Shown: in pieces, positions 21,447-33,045 of the stretch
Numbering within the stretch: position 1 is the stretch's first letter
Layout: every line of letters begins with the position of its first letter
Assembly (NCBI GenBank): GCA_963678705.1
Contig: OY783208.1
Span: 19,618,207-19,682,206 of the forward strand
DNA: 64,000 nucleotides
Source: Panorpa germanica
Taxonomy: Eukaryota > Arthropoda > Insecta > Mecoptera > Panorpidae
Direction of reading: 5' to 3'
Translations under genes and position numbers: made by a program
The notes under the pieces: model-generated
What the model was told of the DNA's origin: nothing
Databases searched by the model: none
What the model saw: the letters and a program-made list of their open reading frames with translations, nothing else

Positions 21447-24400
21447 TATCAGAAGTGGGATAATACATGAAAATTCTTATTTTCTAAACCACGTGGAAAG
21501 TGCAAAAATAGTGAAATAGAAAAAAAAAAGTATTTTTTCTTTGTTTGTCCGGTGACAAGAGCGTGTCAAATACATATATAATTTGTGTGTGAGCAGCGGC
21601 ATGGCTAATTCACTGACATGGTTATAAATACATGTGGAAAATATTGTGGATATGTGTTTTGAAGAAAATACATAAAGGAATTTTTAAGAAAAATTTAATT
21701 TGTGTGTTAATTGAGCATGCAGAGTAATATTTATTGTGCACGTGATAATGAATAATGTGAGCGGTGAAAGCGTTATACAGCTTTAATTGGAGTGACATTG
21801 GTGGAGTGAAATAATACGGACATTGTTTTGTTGAAGTTAATAAGTAACAGGAGTAAAGATTGGAATTCTTGGAACAGGAGTAAATATTGGAACCTGTAAA
21901 AGTTGACATTGGAGAGATAATTATTGTTGTAAAGAAGTTCACGGATGATTACTTAGTGATATTAAAGTGTGATGAAAATTTGAGGACATGTGATAATAGA
22001 ATTTAAAAGGACATTGCTTTAAACATTAAAGCGTGATGAAAAGTTGAGGACGTGTGATAATATAATGTAAAAACACATTCCTGTAAGCATTAAGGTGTGC
22101 TGGAAAAGTTAGAGAGCAAGTGATAGTACAATTCAAGAGGATATTGTTTTACGCATTTGAGTATGGTGAAAAGTTTAAGAGCAAGTCGGTGGTTTGATTG
22201 CCATAGAAAATTATTTTGAGACGCTTGTTTGTATGAGACACCTTGCAGAGTACCATATGGAGAAGTTAGAAATGCGGATAAAATTCGATATGAGTGAGGA
22301 ACGTATGGTTGACGTAGTTATAAGTTGAATACCAATTTTGAGTATTTAGAGGAATGGCAAATCGGCGAGATGTTCAATATTGAATTAAACGGCTACAAGA
22401 GTTCACATACGACACAGTAGGGGAGAGCATTGATGCTTGATTCTGACTACTATGTCCAGATATTATCTGGGTTTGGTTAAAATCAAATTCAATTGGTTAT
22501 GTGCAAGCACAATCATGAATATGAAAAGGAAAACTTGATGACAAAAAAAGAAAATTCGATAAAGAAAATAGACAGAGGAAAAAATGGGAAAAAAGAAGAA
22601 AAACAGTTTTATAAGAAGGAAAATATAGTTAACAGAATAGATGTTATGGACTGGGAGGACTTTATAAGCAGTATACCATTGGCAGACAGGTGGAAAAAGT
22701 GATACTGAGTAATGATGAAAATGGTAATAGAATAAAAGAATCAGGGAAGGCAAGGCAATGAGTGACATCATAGTGGAGGCGATGTATCAGCTGGAAAAAG
22801 GAAGTTATTAGAGAAGCAACGGACAGAAAATAATTTGGAATAGAATAGTGAAATGTAATAGATTATCTATTGTAAAATGTAGATAAAATGTGATATATTT
22901 GTTTAAAGTGCTAATAACTTCAATAGTTGATGCACTAGAAAAATAAAAATATGAAAAAGGAGTTCAGAAGGCCGTCTACCGTCAGGACGAGTAATGTTAA
23001 ATGTAACCACAGCAGTAAAGAGGCACAAAATAATGTTCAAGGCGATCGCAAGCGGAGCAAGTCTGGTGAAAATAGTACTGGACATAATTCGAGGGATAAT
23101 CGACACAACGGAAAAGATCGGAAAGTTTGTAACAACTATGGAGATGCGTTGCATTTTATAGTGGAGCGCTCCAAGAGGAATAAAGTACAGTGTTTTAAAT
23201 ATAAGCAGTATGAGCATGTGCAGAGACAGTACCCAAGTGCATCGTCAACAAAAGTGTGTGCGAGTACCGTGGATAATGCAGTACCTAATCCATATATTTC
23301 TAAAATCAGATATTAATAAATAAAAAGGTTAATTGGTTAATTGACATGGGAAGTTCATGAACTTTAATAAAAAGAAACAATTGTTAATATTTTGAAATTA
23401 AAGATATGTGAACATAATGTAATACGTGTTTTACATAGTTTAATGGCGCCACAGTTTCTAGTAATAACATAACAAAAATACTGATCTACGTAAGTGAAAC
23501 TAAGGCTGAAGTTAATATAGTTGTGTTTAAGCGATAAGTGGATGATTTATGACTTAATAGTTGGATGTGACTTTTTAAACAAACCCTACATAACATTGAG
23601 CAGTAGTAACGGGCATGGGTGTGGTAATACGATCCATGATACTAGTTAAAGAGCAGTGCATCAATATCAGTGACGTTGAGGCAGGTCATGGAATAAACAT
23701 TTACAATATGACATTTGGAAACATTCACATAAAATATAAAGTTAAATGCGTTAATTTATTAAAGGAATGTATAAAAATGTGTTGCGCTTAGGCTGAGTGA
23801 CATAAGAAAACGCAGGCTGCAAAATAATAAATTAAATGTGTAACAGATGAACCGGTAACATGTTGACCGTATAGGCTACCTGTAGTAGAGAGAGAAGCAG
23901 TAAAGAAAGATAAAAGCAACAGATAATAATATTATAAGACATTATATTCATCTTATGCAAGTACCGTGTGTATGTGTATATAGACTTTGGCAGATTAAAT
24001 GCAGTAATAATAACAATGGTTTTAAAATAATAATAATAAATTGGGAAATAAAATATATTTTACGGAGCTCGGGCTAGTTTTGGACTTTTAACAAATACCA
24101 GTGAATGAAAATTTAATTGCAAAATAGTTTTGTCGTGCCTGATGGGCAATATGAACTTTTGGGTATGTCAATGGGAATTTATATTGCGCTGGTGTGTATC
24201 AAGGACTTGTAAATAGACTTGAATAAGATTTTGTGTTAGTGCCGTGAAAAGATACAATAGCTTTTCTATACATTGAAGTCATAATATTTCCGTCTAAATC
24301 AGTACCTGAAGGTTTTGAGCGGTTAAAACAAGTGTTACGAGAAATGAATTAACACTATAATTGTTAAAGTGTTCATTTTTAAAACGAAATTGACTATTTG

Positions 24401-26134
24401 GGACGTGAAATTAGCGCTGAGAGAGTGCGACCGAGGAAAGGAAAGATTGAAGCAGTGCAAAAATGTTAAAGCCGGAAACTGTAAACGGTGTAAAATAATT
24501 CTTAGGACTTGCTGGTTGTTTTCGTGAATTTGTGTATAAATGAGAGGTCTGGCAACTGACAGGGAAGTCATGTAAAGTGGAGTTGAGGGCGGACGCAACA
24601 AGAGGTGTTTAATACGTTAAGAACAGTATTGAGTGCAAGAGTATATATTGGGGGTGTTTGGTTCTGCACACGAGACAGAACTGCATACGGACGCTGGTTC
24701 ATTGGGGGTGGGAGCTGTGTTGCTACAGTTGGTAGAAAGGGAGTGGAAGCTGGTTGCATGTTTGGCAGGCAAACAACGGCGGATGTGTTGGAATTGGAAT
24801 GTTTACCATACAAGCCGCACTCCGATGTGATGAGTTTTGGCATGTTTTGTTGAGGTGGATGTTTGTGATGTTCCAATGGCGGTTTTCTTGCGATTGTTTT
24901 AAGAAGCTTGGAGTCATTGGTTGGGAATTGGGAAGGTGAACTACTTTTGATCGTTTGAGCAACGTTGTTGTGATTTCTACGAATTAGAGACTATGGCTGT
25001 AGAGTTATCCTTAAAGCACTGGAGAGTGTATTTACTATGGTTGAAATTTAATGTTGTAGCGGTTGTAAGAAACAGGCTGTAACGCCTTGACATTTGCAGA
25101 GAAGGATTTGATGCCGAGAACAGGGCCGTGGTGGCTGAAGATTTGGGATTTTGGTTTTGAGATTGATTTGAGTTGAGTTTGACAGAGGTTGACTGAATGT
25201 AGCGGCGGAACCAAGAGTTGAACAATTATTACAAACTTATACGTAGAATGTAAGGAGGGAGAAGTACGGTTGAAGTAAAATAGTATTTTACGGATTATGA
25301 GCTGAAAAATGGAGGAATTTTAAGGAAACTGGAAAATAGAGTTCAGCTATGGATTGTACCTAAAATTGTGCAATGGCAGATTGCAGATTATACCATGATG
25401 AAACAGATTATTTCAGTACTGAAAAAGCATTGCATAAAATACGTGAGAATTATTGGATTGCTGGTATAAACAGTTTATTACAAAGTACGTAACAACATGG
25501 TTACAGTCCTACAGAACGATATTGTGCTATTCTTAAAATACGTAGACACGTAAGAATAAGCATCGTATCGGCAGTGATCAGAAGATCATGTGTTTGAAAT
25601 CAATTCAGGTTGTGTTATATGGAGATGTTTGTATGTCTAGCTACAATCATATATAACACAACGTATCACGGGAATTGATTGTGAATTAGGCGTGGGCCGA
25701 AATTCATGAAGCTAATCCTTCGTGTTATATTGTAGACCTATGATGACGGTAAATGTCGGTCTCTGGACAGTATAGCATGAGGTAGTGATTATGTCTAAAG
25801 GCGGAAACGCCGATATTCATAATTAAGAGGGATACAGGTCGGGACAGGGGTGGAGGACCTGTATTCATGTGATGTTGACATGTTGTATTTTGGGTGGGCC
25901 AATTCTGGTGCCTATGTAAAATGGAACGTGAGTGTTGGTTATTTTTGAGTGAAGGCTTCTGCAGGGCCAGAAATTCATAAAGTCCAATACGAAATTTTTA
26001 AACGACATGTGGATAATGAATAGTTGGACACAACTGCTTCATTGTTTTACATGCGTTTGCATTTCTGTTTTCTATCGTTATTTTGTTATTACAGTAACCC
26101 AGGGCGAGGACGCCCTAACGTCAGGTTGGCCGAG
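21447..26134 (+). pseudogene. Degenerate gypsy gag-pol interior
   Basis: Recognisable pieces in order: a gag-like basic region with two broken zinc knuckles (VCNNYGDALH near 23130; CFKYKQYEHVQ near 23190, where cysteines have become tyrosine); reverse transcriptase near 24140 (VPDGQYE) and 24500 (FLGLAGCFREFV); RNase H near 24665 (ELHTDAGSLGVGAVLLQ) and 24975 (FYELETMAVELSLKHW); and an integrase zinc-finger remnant near 25420 (KIRENYWIAG). Each lies in a different frame or between stops. No frame could make an active enzyme. Confidence 0.75.
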
Positions 26135-26505
26135 TGATATCACCAGTCTCGATACGACATAGTATTTGTTGCTGACTTAAGACAATAAACACTTCTAGGA
26201 ATACTTAACACTGAAGCACTGTGCCGGACCTCCCAGGAGATGGGCTACGCATAATACTTATGACTAATAAGATTGTGGACCTGATGAGAGGTATCGGGAA
26301 GGGGTCATGGGGACACGTGCGGGTGGGAACTGTGCTTGGACCTCTGGACTGTGGCTCGGGTTTTGGACATACTGACTTACGGCCTCTGACTGGAATGGTT
26401 GATCTGACTACATTTTATAATACTATATATTTATTTTCGGATTGATTACTAATAAATATATTCTTGTTAAATTGATTGTAATGTTTTAATTAAACAACCC
26501 TAACA
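26135..26505 (+). repeat. 3' LTR of the 21-kb element
   Basis: 371 bp, almost identical to the 5' LTR at 21076-21446. It is followed directly by the TTAT target duplication and the remaining half of the interrupted MITE. Confidence 0.9.
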
Positions 26506-26745
26506 TTATTCTTTGACTTGACTTGGTTATTTCACTACCAGCACCTACAAAACATTACCACAGCACTGACCTATTCAAAAAATAACTGACGTTAAAATGC
26601 ATTTCACGTCATACAAATATGGCTGACCATTCAACTATAATTCAAACTTTTAATTGCTATATCTCCTTCAACATTTAGATATTTAATATAATAGACACGC
26701 CAATACGCATTTATTAACATCAATTTCAATCAACAATTGAAAAAC
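26506..26745 (+). repeat. MITE copy, right part, 3' truncated
   Basis: It continues the MITE interrupted at 21075 (TTATTCTTTGACTTGACTTGG...) to CAATTGAAAAA, then is cut off before the terminal inverted repeat. The flank of zinc-finger gene C follows. Confidence 0.7.
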
Positions 26746-27040
26746 TTTATATTTTATTGAGTAAGATACTATCAATTAAAATGGTTCATTGCTTTTTTAT
26801 GTTGATCCTTGTTTTTAATATAAACTTTATTTATTTACCTTATGCTGTACAAAGCTTTAACTTATTACAGAAAAGTTTTTACAATAATTTTTCTAACCTC
26901 ATTTATTTTTTATAATGTTACAAAGTTTTGCTTCATTTGTTGAAACATTTCAAATTTATATCTTTTAACATAGATTTCTTATATATTTTTAAATTCAATT
27001 TTTTGTTTTTAGTAAACTTCAAATTGTTCTATATATAATC
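26746..27040 (+). other. 5' flank of zinc-finger gene C
   Basis: A short remnant of the paralog upstream region. It keeps the T-rich tract ending TTTTTTGTTTTTAG near 27012, the shared candidate splice acceptor, but has lost the distal flank seen in A, D and E. Confidence 0.5.
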
Positions 27041-27627
27041 ATGGATGATAAATTAGAACAAATAAAGCTAGAAGTTGATGTGGGATTACGTGAACCAATG
27101 GAAACAGAAAATGTAAACGAAGATATCAAAATAGAAATAGAAGAAGTACGAGTCGTTAAAGAAATAAAAACGGATATTAAGGAAGAACCAGAATATAACT
27201 CAGATAAAGCTACACATTTTCTTGACTTGACTACTTTATTAAGCTTGAAGTTCCAGACCAACAACTTCAAAGTGAAATGAATACGAACCTGAAGCCTTAT
27301 TTTTGTGATGTATGTAACAAATTGTTTGACACTAAGGCAGAAATCAAAAAACATTTGCGTGTGCATTCAGCAAAGAAACTACATTCTTGTAATACATGTA
27401 GTAAAATATTTGCTAATTCGTCAAATTTAAAACGACATAAAAGTACACATTCAACGTTAAAACCATTTTCTTGCGACGAATGTAGTAAAACATTCAGTCA
27501 ATCAATTCATTTAAAACACCATAAAAACATACATTTAGTTGTAAAACCTTTTACTTGTGGTTTATGTAATAAATGTTTCTCAACTGTAGATTCTTTAAAG
27601 AATCATCAAAAACGTAAGTTGCATTAG
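27041..27627 (+). pseudogene. C2H2 zinc-finger protein, paralog C, shortest copy, frameshifted
   Basis: The ATG at 27041 gives MDDKLEQIKLEVDVGL and the acidic region (IKIEIEEVRVVKEIKTDIKEEPEYNSD). It lacks the EAALCDE segment of its sisters and shifts frame near 27220. The finger region resumes from an ATG at 27277 (MNTNLKPYFCDVCNK) with four fingers: FCDVCNK, HSCNTCSK, FSCDECSKTF and FTCGLCNKCF, ending KRKLH at 27627. All four have intact zinc ligands. The second frame alone could make a 116-residue four-finger protein. Confidence 0.83.
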
Positions 27628-28414
27628 GTTAAGAAGGTCGTTCTTACATTTCTTAACTTAACTTGTTGTCTTATCCTTAAGTTTTCTCTGACTTCTTTTA
27701 CACAATTAACAGGCGGCTTAGGCAAGATGCTCGCTCTTAATTTAACTACCCCTTGAAGAACATCATACCCCAACTGGTTTATTTATTAAAACTAAATTAA
27801 TTGAAAAACACATTCAAATCAAACCTTATATTAATTCAACATTTAACTATATTCAATTAATTTGTATGTAATTAATTGTTTTTCATTTTCGAACTAATAA
27901 ACGTGTATTCTAAATAAAAAAAGACATCATGGTTTTATTTCTTCGAGGACATCTAAGTCCACCGTCTTCTGAGATCATCTGCTGCTATTTTTTATTATCG
28001 TGTATTAATTACTACATTTTTAGGGCCCCCTGAGGGTAAACAGGTTGGTCTGATGACGAAATCTTCACGCAATAAAAATCTTTATTAGTTTTAATAGTTT
28101 TTGATGTTGGTACGGCAATTTTAAAAATAAACAATTGTACACAAAAACAGTTGTTGTAAAATTGTTTGTTTGTTAGAATTATTTCTTAAAGAAATAAATA
28201 TTTATATTAATGCGTTGATAACATTCTTAGAATCTCAGATGAAGGTTTCTAATAACTTTATGAAGAAGAAGTCTGGAAAAGACTCCGCTGAAGTTTATTG
28301 GGCATTCTCATACACACTTGACTTAAGCTAATAACAAAACAAAAATTGCATTCAATATTAAAATATTGATTAATACACGTATATTAACGCTATTATGTTA
28401 TTAGATATCCATAA
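27628..28414 (+). other. 3' flank of zinc-finger gene C
   Basis: Non-coding and homologous to flanks of B and D. It shares with D the blocks TAGGGCCCCCTGAGGG near 28021 and GAATCTCAGATGAAGG near 28230, the latter part of a short open frame at 52524-52706 in the D flank. No gene is supported. Confidence 0.5.
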
Positions 28415-28996
28415 ATGGGCTTGTGTCCTTATTTTTTAGTGGTCGATTTTTCAATTGTTGATTGAAATTGATGTTAATAAATGTATATTGGTGTGTGTAG
28501 TTTATTAAATATCTAAATATTGACGGAGATATAGCAATTAAAAATTTGAATTGTAGTTGACGTGAAATGCATTTTAACGTCAGTTATTTGTTGAGTAGGT
28601 CAGTGCTGTGGTAATGTTTTGTAGCTGTTGGTAGTCAAATAATCAAGTCAAATCAAAGAATAATAAGTTTTTATTTTATTTAACCATGCTAAGGCAGACG
28701 TAATATTGGAATTTGAGTATTCCTTGAAATAGCTGTAAATAATATTTGATATTTTGATATATAAATATATATAGCAGAGATTTATGAACTGTAAGGTTGG
28801 TAACCTTATACGAGGATTGTGATGTCACATGCACTTGGAATGTGTATAACGTAGAATCCCTCTAATAATTAAAGAGACAACATGACTTTTTTAATTGTTA
28901 ATATCTCTTAACATATAAGGAGTTATTCAAAAATGATTGGACATTTTAGGTTCTAGTAGCCCACTTTATCAATATATAGTACACTTTTAAGCCCAT
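28415..28996 (-). mobile_element. MITE copy, reverse orientation, near complete
   Basis: It runs from ATGGGCTTGTGTCCTTATTTTTTAG to ...CTTTTAAGCCCAT; the far terminus is shortened by about 25 bases. The flanks TCCATAAA and TTCATAAA could be an 8-bp target duplication with one mismatch. Confidence 0.72.
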
Positions 28997-29319
28997 TTCA
29001 TAAATAATCTGGAATAAGAAATTCAATTAGAATAAGGTAAATGAAAATGAAGTCTGGAAGTTATAAATAATTTATTTAGAAAAACAATTGAGATTTACAA
29101 TAAAAACTTATCCATCACAAAATAAAATAATAGTATAAAAATACATAATACAAATATATCAAGTCAGTTCTACAATAATCGATAAATAAGCTCAGATTAA
29201 GATTCATGTCATTTAAACAATTAATTTACCAAGCGGGTAATTACAGATTAACTAAATTGTAAATTATAAAACATTATTATTCCAACAAAAGAATAAAATC
29301 ATTTAATAATATATAATTA
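28997..29319. other. Gene-free stretch
   Basis: AT-rich and non-coding, with no recognisable element. It ends at the A|T target of the following Helitron. Confidence 0.5.
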
Positions 29320-29546
29320 CTAGCTGACCCGGCAAACGTTGTTTTGCCATATACGTTATTTCTAGGAAATATTTTTTTTTTAAGAAATATTTTTAAAAAT
29401 AGCTAACACTATAAGTGTGTGGGGATGTTATTATAATTCAAAGAGGAATGAAGCGTTGTACGATTAAAGTAAGACAATTTAAGTATACTTTAATTAAGTT
29501 AATAAATTATTCTTCATTAAAGTAACAAATATATATTAAATTACAA

Positions 29547-30394
29547 AGAGCTAAAGAGAGACAGCTAAAGAGAGATAAGATACGAATTAAAACAGGGGAA
29601 AGAGCGGTAAAATACGAGGAGAAATTGAACAGAGCGGAAAGCAAAATCTTAAAGAAAATAAGAGAGGATTACATAAAGAATGGGGGGGGAGGAGGTCCAA
29701 AAAAGAGAAAAGAATACTTTGAAAGGAATGGAATGGCGATCGAGGAGGCAGAGAGGAGAAGAGAAGGTGGCGCAAGTGTGGCAGAGGAGCTAAGGAGAAG
29801 GGATAAGGAGACACAGCAGCAGGAGAGAATGGGAAAAATAGAAAAAAGTAACTACAATAAAAGATATAAGAGGTTATGGGAAAATAATGTGCCTCAGTAC
29901 CTTATAGAAAAAGATATAAAACACATAAGAAGAACAGCAAGGTTTAGATTAGGAAATGAGGAAAAAGGAAACAGATACTGGGAAAAGAGTGAGGAAAGAA
30001 AGTGTAGAATGTGTGGAGCGGAGGACGAAACACTGGAGCACATTAAGTTTGAGTGTAAGGAAAAAGTAGCAAGCGAAAGGAATATTGGCCAGCTATTAAA
30101 GGGAGGCAGTGAAGGAAAGAGGTGGATGGCGGAAATAGTAAGAAGGAAAGGAAAAACAGGAGAATAAACTGGTGGTAATAAGCTGGTGGAGAATAATAGA
30201 GAGGGTCAAAAGAAGAAGAAGCAGAAAGCACTTTTGGAAGTAGTAAAAGTCGAGAAGATTTTATGTTTAATTTAAGTTTAGTTTTAAGTTTGGAATGTAT
30301 ATAGGAATGAAATGTATTAGAAATATAATACTGTAGATTGTAAAGCCGAAAGGCATACACAATTAATATATAAAAAAAAAAAAAAAAAAAAAAA
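29547..30394 (+). mobile_element. 5'-truncated LINE with poly-A and target duplication
   Basis: A non-LTR retrotransposon 3' end inserted into the Helitron. It is bracketed by a perfect 14-bp target duplication (ATATTAAATTACAA at 29533-29546 and 30395-30408) and ends in an A tract of over 20 bases. The 3' UTR carries TTGTAAAGCCGAAAGGC. Truncation, poly-A and long duplication are diagnostic of target-primed reverse transcription. Confidence 0.93.
29625..30167 (+). CDS. LINE ORF2 C-terminal fragment
   Basis: The last 180 residues of a non-LTR retrotransposon polyprotein, downstream of the missing reverse transcriptase. It is rich in Lys, Glu and Arg and ends with a Cys-His motif, CRMCGAEDETLEHIKFEC, typical of the C-terminus in R1/I/Jockey-like clades. 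ARFRLGNEEKGNRYW precedes it, also typical. The frame is open but the fragment lacks endonuclease and polymerase, so it is inactive. The first Met is incidental to the truncation. Confidence 0.8.
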   Translation: MNRAESKILKKIREDYIKNGGGGGPKKRKEYFERNGMAIEEAERRREGGASVAEELRRRDKETQQQERMGKIEKSNYNKRYKRLWENNVPQYLIEKDIKHIRRTARFRLGNEEKGNRYWEKSEERKCRMCGAEDETLEHIKFECKEKVASERNIGQLLKGGSEGKRWMAEIVRRKGKTGE

Positions 30395-31037
30395 ATATTA
30401 AATTACAATTATTGATAGCTATCTATACATCGAAAATAATTCATACTTCTACTACTAATTATTGCAATTAAAAAATAAACAAAGATTAATCTCTCAATGT
30501 AAAAGTATGATATATACGAAATATAGACGAAAACTGTATAGTGAGCGAGAGAAAGGAAGCCGGCTTCGTTCTCACCCCTACTCCATGATGTTTGCTGGTT
30601 GAAAAGTGACAACGGGAGACACCTGGAGCGGATAACTGATTGGTTGATAGAACTATACTTATATATTGGTTGGAACTATATATATTGGTTGATAAAATTA
30701 TTATATTCGATTGCCATCTTGTTGATCTGTGGATGGAATAGAATAATATAAAAATCGCGATTAAAAATCAGGGGTTGATCGTATAATGGCGAAAATTTAG
30801 AATTAAATGTATTTTTCAATGCTAAATCATGAAAGAATAAGAACAAATAATTTTGTCCAAAAAATAAAAAAAAAAATTTTGGGGTGGACCACCCTTAACA
30901 TTTAGGGGTATGAAAAATAGATGTTGGCCGATTCTCAGAGCTACCCGATAAACACACAAAATTTTATCAAAATCGGTTTAGCCGTTTCGGAGGAGTTTGG
31001 GAACAAACACCGTGACACGAGAATTTTATATATTAGA

Positions 31038-32520
31038 TTAAAGTATAGTAATAATTGTAACTTCGAACAAGGTAAATCTATTCTAATAATAAATTTTGCA
31101 ACCGCAGTAGATGTGCCAGATATTGGTGATACTAGCTTATTCATTAATATGAATTCTTAAGAATGCGTTGGACTCAAAAATGAATTCCACAGACTAATAA
31201 ACTTTGTATTAGGATGTCTTACAAATCAAATATGTCTCACCTGCATAAACGACATCGAAATATTCTGAACTTCACATATAAAATGAAAATAATTATAAAA
31301 TGATAATATTTTGTATTTCTAAACAAGGAGACGGAGATCTTAAAACACATAATAACACCTCAACAAACTCAAGAATATAAAGCACTTTCTTTCTTTAAGG
31401 AGGTAAGGAGTATTTTGAAAGGAATGGAATAGCGATCGAGGAGGCAGAGAGAAGAAGAGATGAGTGTGGAAGAGAAGCTAAGGAGAAGGGACAAGAGATA
31501 CAGCAACAGGAAAAAATCGAGGAGAGGAATTACAACACAAGATATAAAAGGATTTGGGAGAGAGAGATACCACTGTACTTAATAGAAAAAGACATAAAAA
31601 ACATGAGAAGGACAGCAAGGTTTACATTGGGAAATGAGGAGAAAGGGAACAGATACTGTGAAAATAGAGAGAAAAGCACGGAGATTGAAACACTGGAGCA
31701 CATTAAGTTTGATTGTCAGGAAAAAGTAGTGAGCGAAAAGAATATTGGGCAGCTATTAAAGAGAGGCAGTGAAGGAAAAAGGTGGATGGCGGAAATAGAA
31801 AAAAGGAACGAAAAACAGGACAATAAATAATCTCGTTATCTGGTTTCCATGGTGAACATGAAGAAAGAGAAAGTACTAAAAGTCTAGAATATTTTAGTTT
31901 TAATAAATTAACAAAGTTTAGTTTTAAGGTTGAATTGTTAAGATATAAATGAAATTTATTTAGAAATAGAATACGGTAGATTGTAAAGCCGAAAGGCTCA
32001 CACAATTAATGAATAAATAAGTAAAGGACTTTCTTTCTTTACCAAAAACTATAAAAGGAATGAAATCATTCGTAGGACTCACAGTATATTCTTAAAAGAC
32101 AATGCGAAACTTGCGGATGATAAACTTTCTAAAGAAACGAAAGAAAATTGAAGATGTACCCGAATATATAGAACCGATTAAAAACTAAAAGAAATTTTAA
32201 CGGATACACCTGTACTAAAAGGATCCAACTTCCTTTGACAACAGATGATTCAAACTATGCTTTAGGCGCTGTATTATCTTACAGGCTACGAGATTACTAA
32301 AGCAGAATCGAATTATTCTAAGATAGAAAAAGAATTACTTTCCATCATTTGGTAAACGAAATATTTCCGCCAATTTCTGTCAGGGAAACATTTTAAAATA
32401 ATAACAGACTATCGAACTTTAGTCTGATTTGATAATATAAAAGAACCGTGATTTCTTTTCAAAGTTTAAATGAATATACAGTATCTTTAGCATCATAAAA
32501 CGAAAAGGTTTTGAGCCGAG
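31038..32520 (+). pseudogene. Second gypsy pol relic, interrupted by a LINE
   Basis: A very decayed Ty3/gypsy pol. A reverse-transcriptase block lies near 31165-31270 (FGLKN, then a CINDIEIF relic of the catalytic LDD region). The segment before RNase H lies around 31370-31383 and 32042-32100 (MKSFVGLTVYS), and RNase H near 32230-32420 (TTDDSNYALGAVLS, ITKAESNYSKIEKELLSIIW). Frames change repeatedly. The LINE at 31398-32027 lies inside it. Confidence 0.72.
31398..32027 (+). mobile_element. Second copy of the same LINE, 5'-truncated
   Basis: Same family as 29547-30394: shared coding (EYFERNGIAIEEAERR, ARFTLGNEEKGNRYC) and the same 3' end (TTGTAAAGCCGAAAGGC). A perfect 14-bp target duplication, ACTTTCTTTCTTTA, lies at 31384-31397 and 32028-32041. 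Instead of pure poly-A it ends with a short AATGAATAAATAAGTAA tail. Its ORF has several stops and the Cys-His motif is partly lost, so it is older than the first copy. Confidence 0.9.
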
Positions 32521-32550
32521 TTAATGAAATAATTTATTCTCTCATTTCAG

Positions 32551-32709
32551 ATAATACAACAGAGGTTTAACAAAGATGTCAACTTCTACAGAAATTACAG
32601 AGAATACAGTGACGGATTCGGCAGCAAGACGGGCAACCACTGGTTAGGATTCGATCATATACACATCCACACGAGACATAAAGTTGCTAATAAAAAGTTA
32701 ATTAAATAA
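32551..32709 (+). pseudogene. Fibrinogen-related domain (FReD) exon fragment
   Basis: TTATTCTCTCATTTCAG (32534-32550) is a strong splice acceptor; the frame that opens directly after it encodes IIQQRFNKDVNFYRNY, then EYSDGFGSKTGNHWLG and IHIHT. This is the centre of a fibrinogen-related domain, as in ficolins and angiopoietin-like proteins (family pattern W/IQRR-x-DGSVNFYR-x-W-x-xY-x-x-GFG-x-x-x-GEFWLG). A stop follows at 32707-32709 after a lysine-rich tail, and AATAAAG at about 32759 could end a transcript. The calcium-binding and C-terminal parts are absent. It is probably a broken or duplicated exon, because the gypsy relic lies immediately upstream. Confidence 0.72.
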
Positions 32710-32906
32710 AAAATGTCAATTATCGAGATGAAATGTTTAATGTAAATTGTTGAATATTAAATAAAGAATTAAAGTGCTAATTGGACAGACTTTCAGGTCC
32801 AGCATTCTCTCTTCATATATATGCTCTAAGAAAACTGTATTTGAAAACAATCCATAGTTTCTTTTTTATAGTTATTGCAAAAGTGAAAAAATGAATAACT
32901 TACCCG

Positions 32907-32969
<63 letters not shown>

Positions 32970-32996
32970 TATATATATCGTATATATATACCCGTC

Positions 32997-33042
<46 letters not shown>
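32907..33042. repeat. TA microsatellite
   Basis: Two long TA tracts separated by CCGTCTATATATATCG and CCCG spacers. An open frame of alternating Tyr and Ile across it is an artefact of the repeat. Confidence 0.95.

Positions 33043-33045
<3 letters not shown>

Larger units (their letters stand above)
21076..26505 (+). mobile_element. LTR retrotransposon with young LTRs and decayed interior
   Basis: A 5,430-bp element with 371-bp LTRs (TGATATC...CCTAACA) flanked by a 4-bp TTAT target duplication (21072-21075, 26506-26509), inserted in a MITE. The two LTRs differ by about one base (GGTGTCGGG near 21232 against GGTATCGGG near 26291), so insertion is recent. The interior keeps Ty3/gypsy order but no functional ORF. 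Because the interior was broken before this recent insertion, the element probably moved using proteins made elsewhere. Confidence 0.88.
29320..31037 (-). mobile_element. Non-autonomous Helitron carrying a LINE insertion
   Basis: On the minus strand it starts TCTAATATATAAAATTC (31037) and ends CTAG (29320-29323), between A and T, with the hairpin GGCAAA...TTTGCC. It belongs to the same family as 3527-3963. Most of its extra length is a LINE at 29547-30394. It has no coding of its own. Confidence 0.87.

Noticed and set aside
24335-25225. Several overlapping open frames in the LTR element interior
   Set aside because: They are in frames other than the RT/RNase H remnants and have no motifs.
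29587-29814. Minus-strand open frame in the LINE
   Set aside because: Pro/Phe/Leu-rich shadow of the Glu/Arg-rich LINE coding strand.
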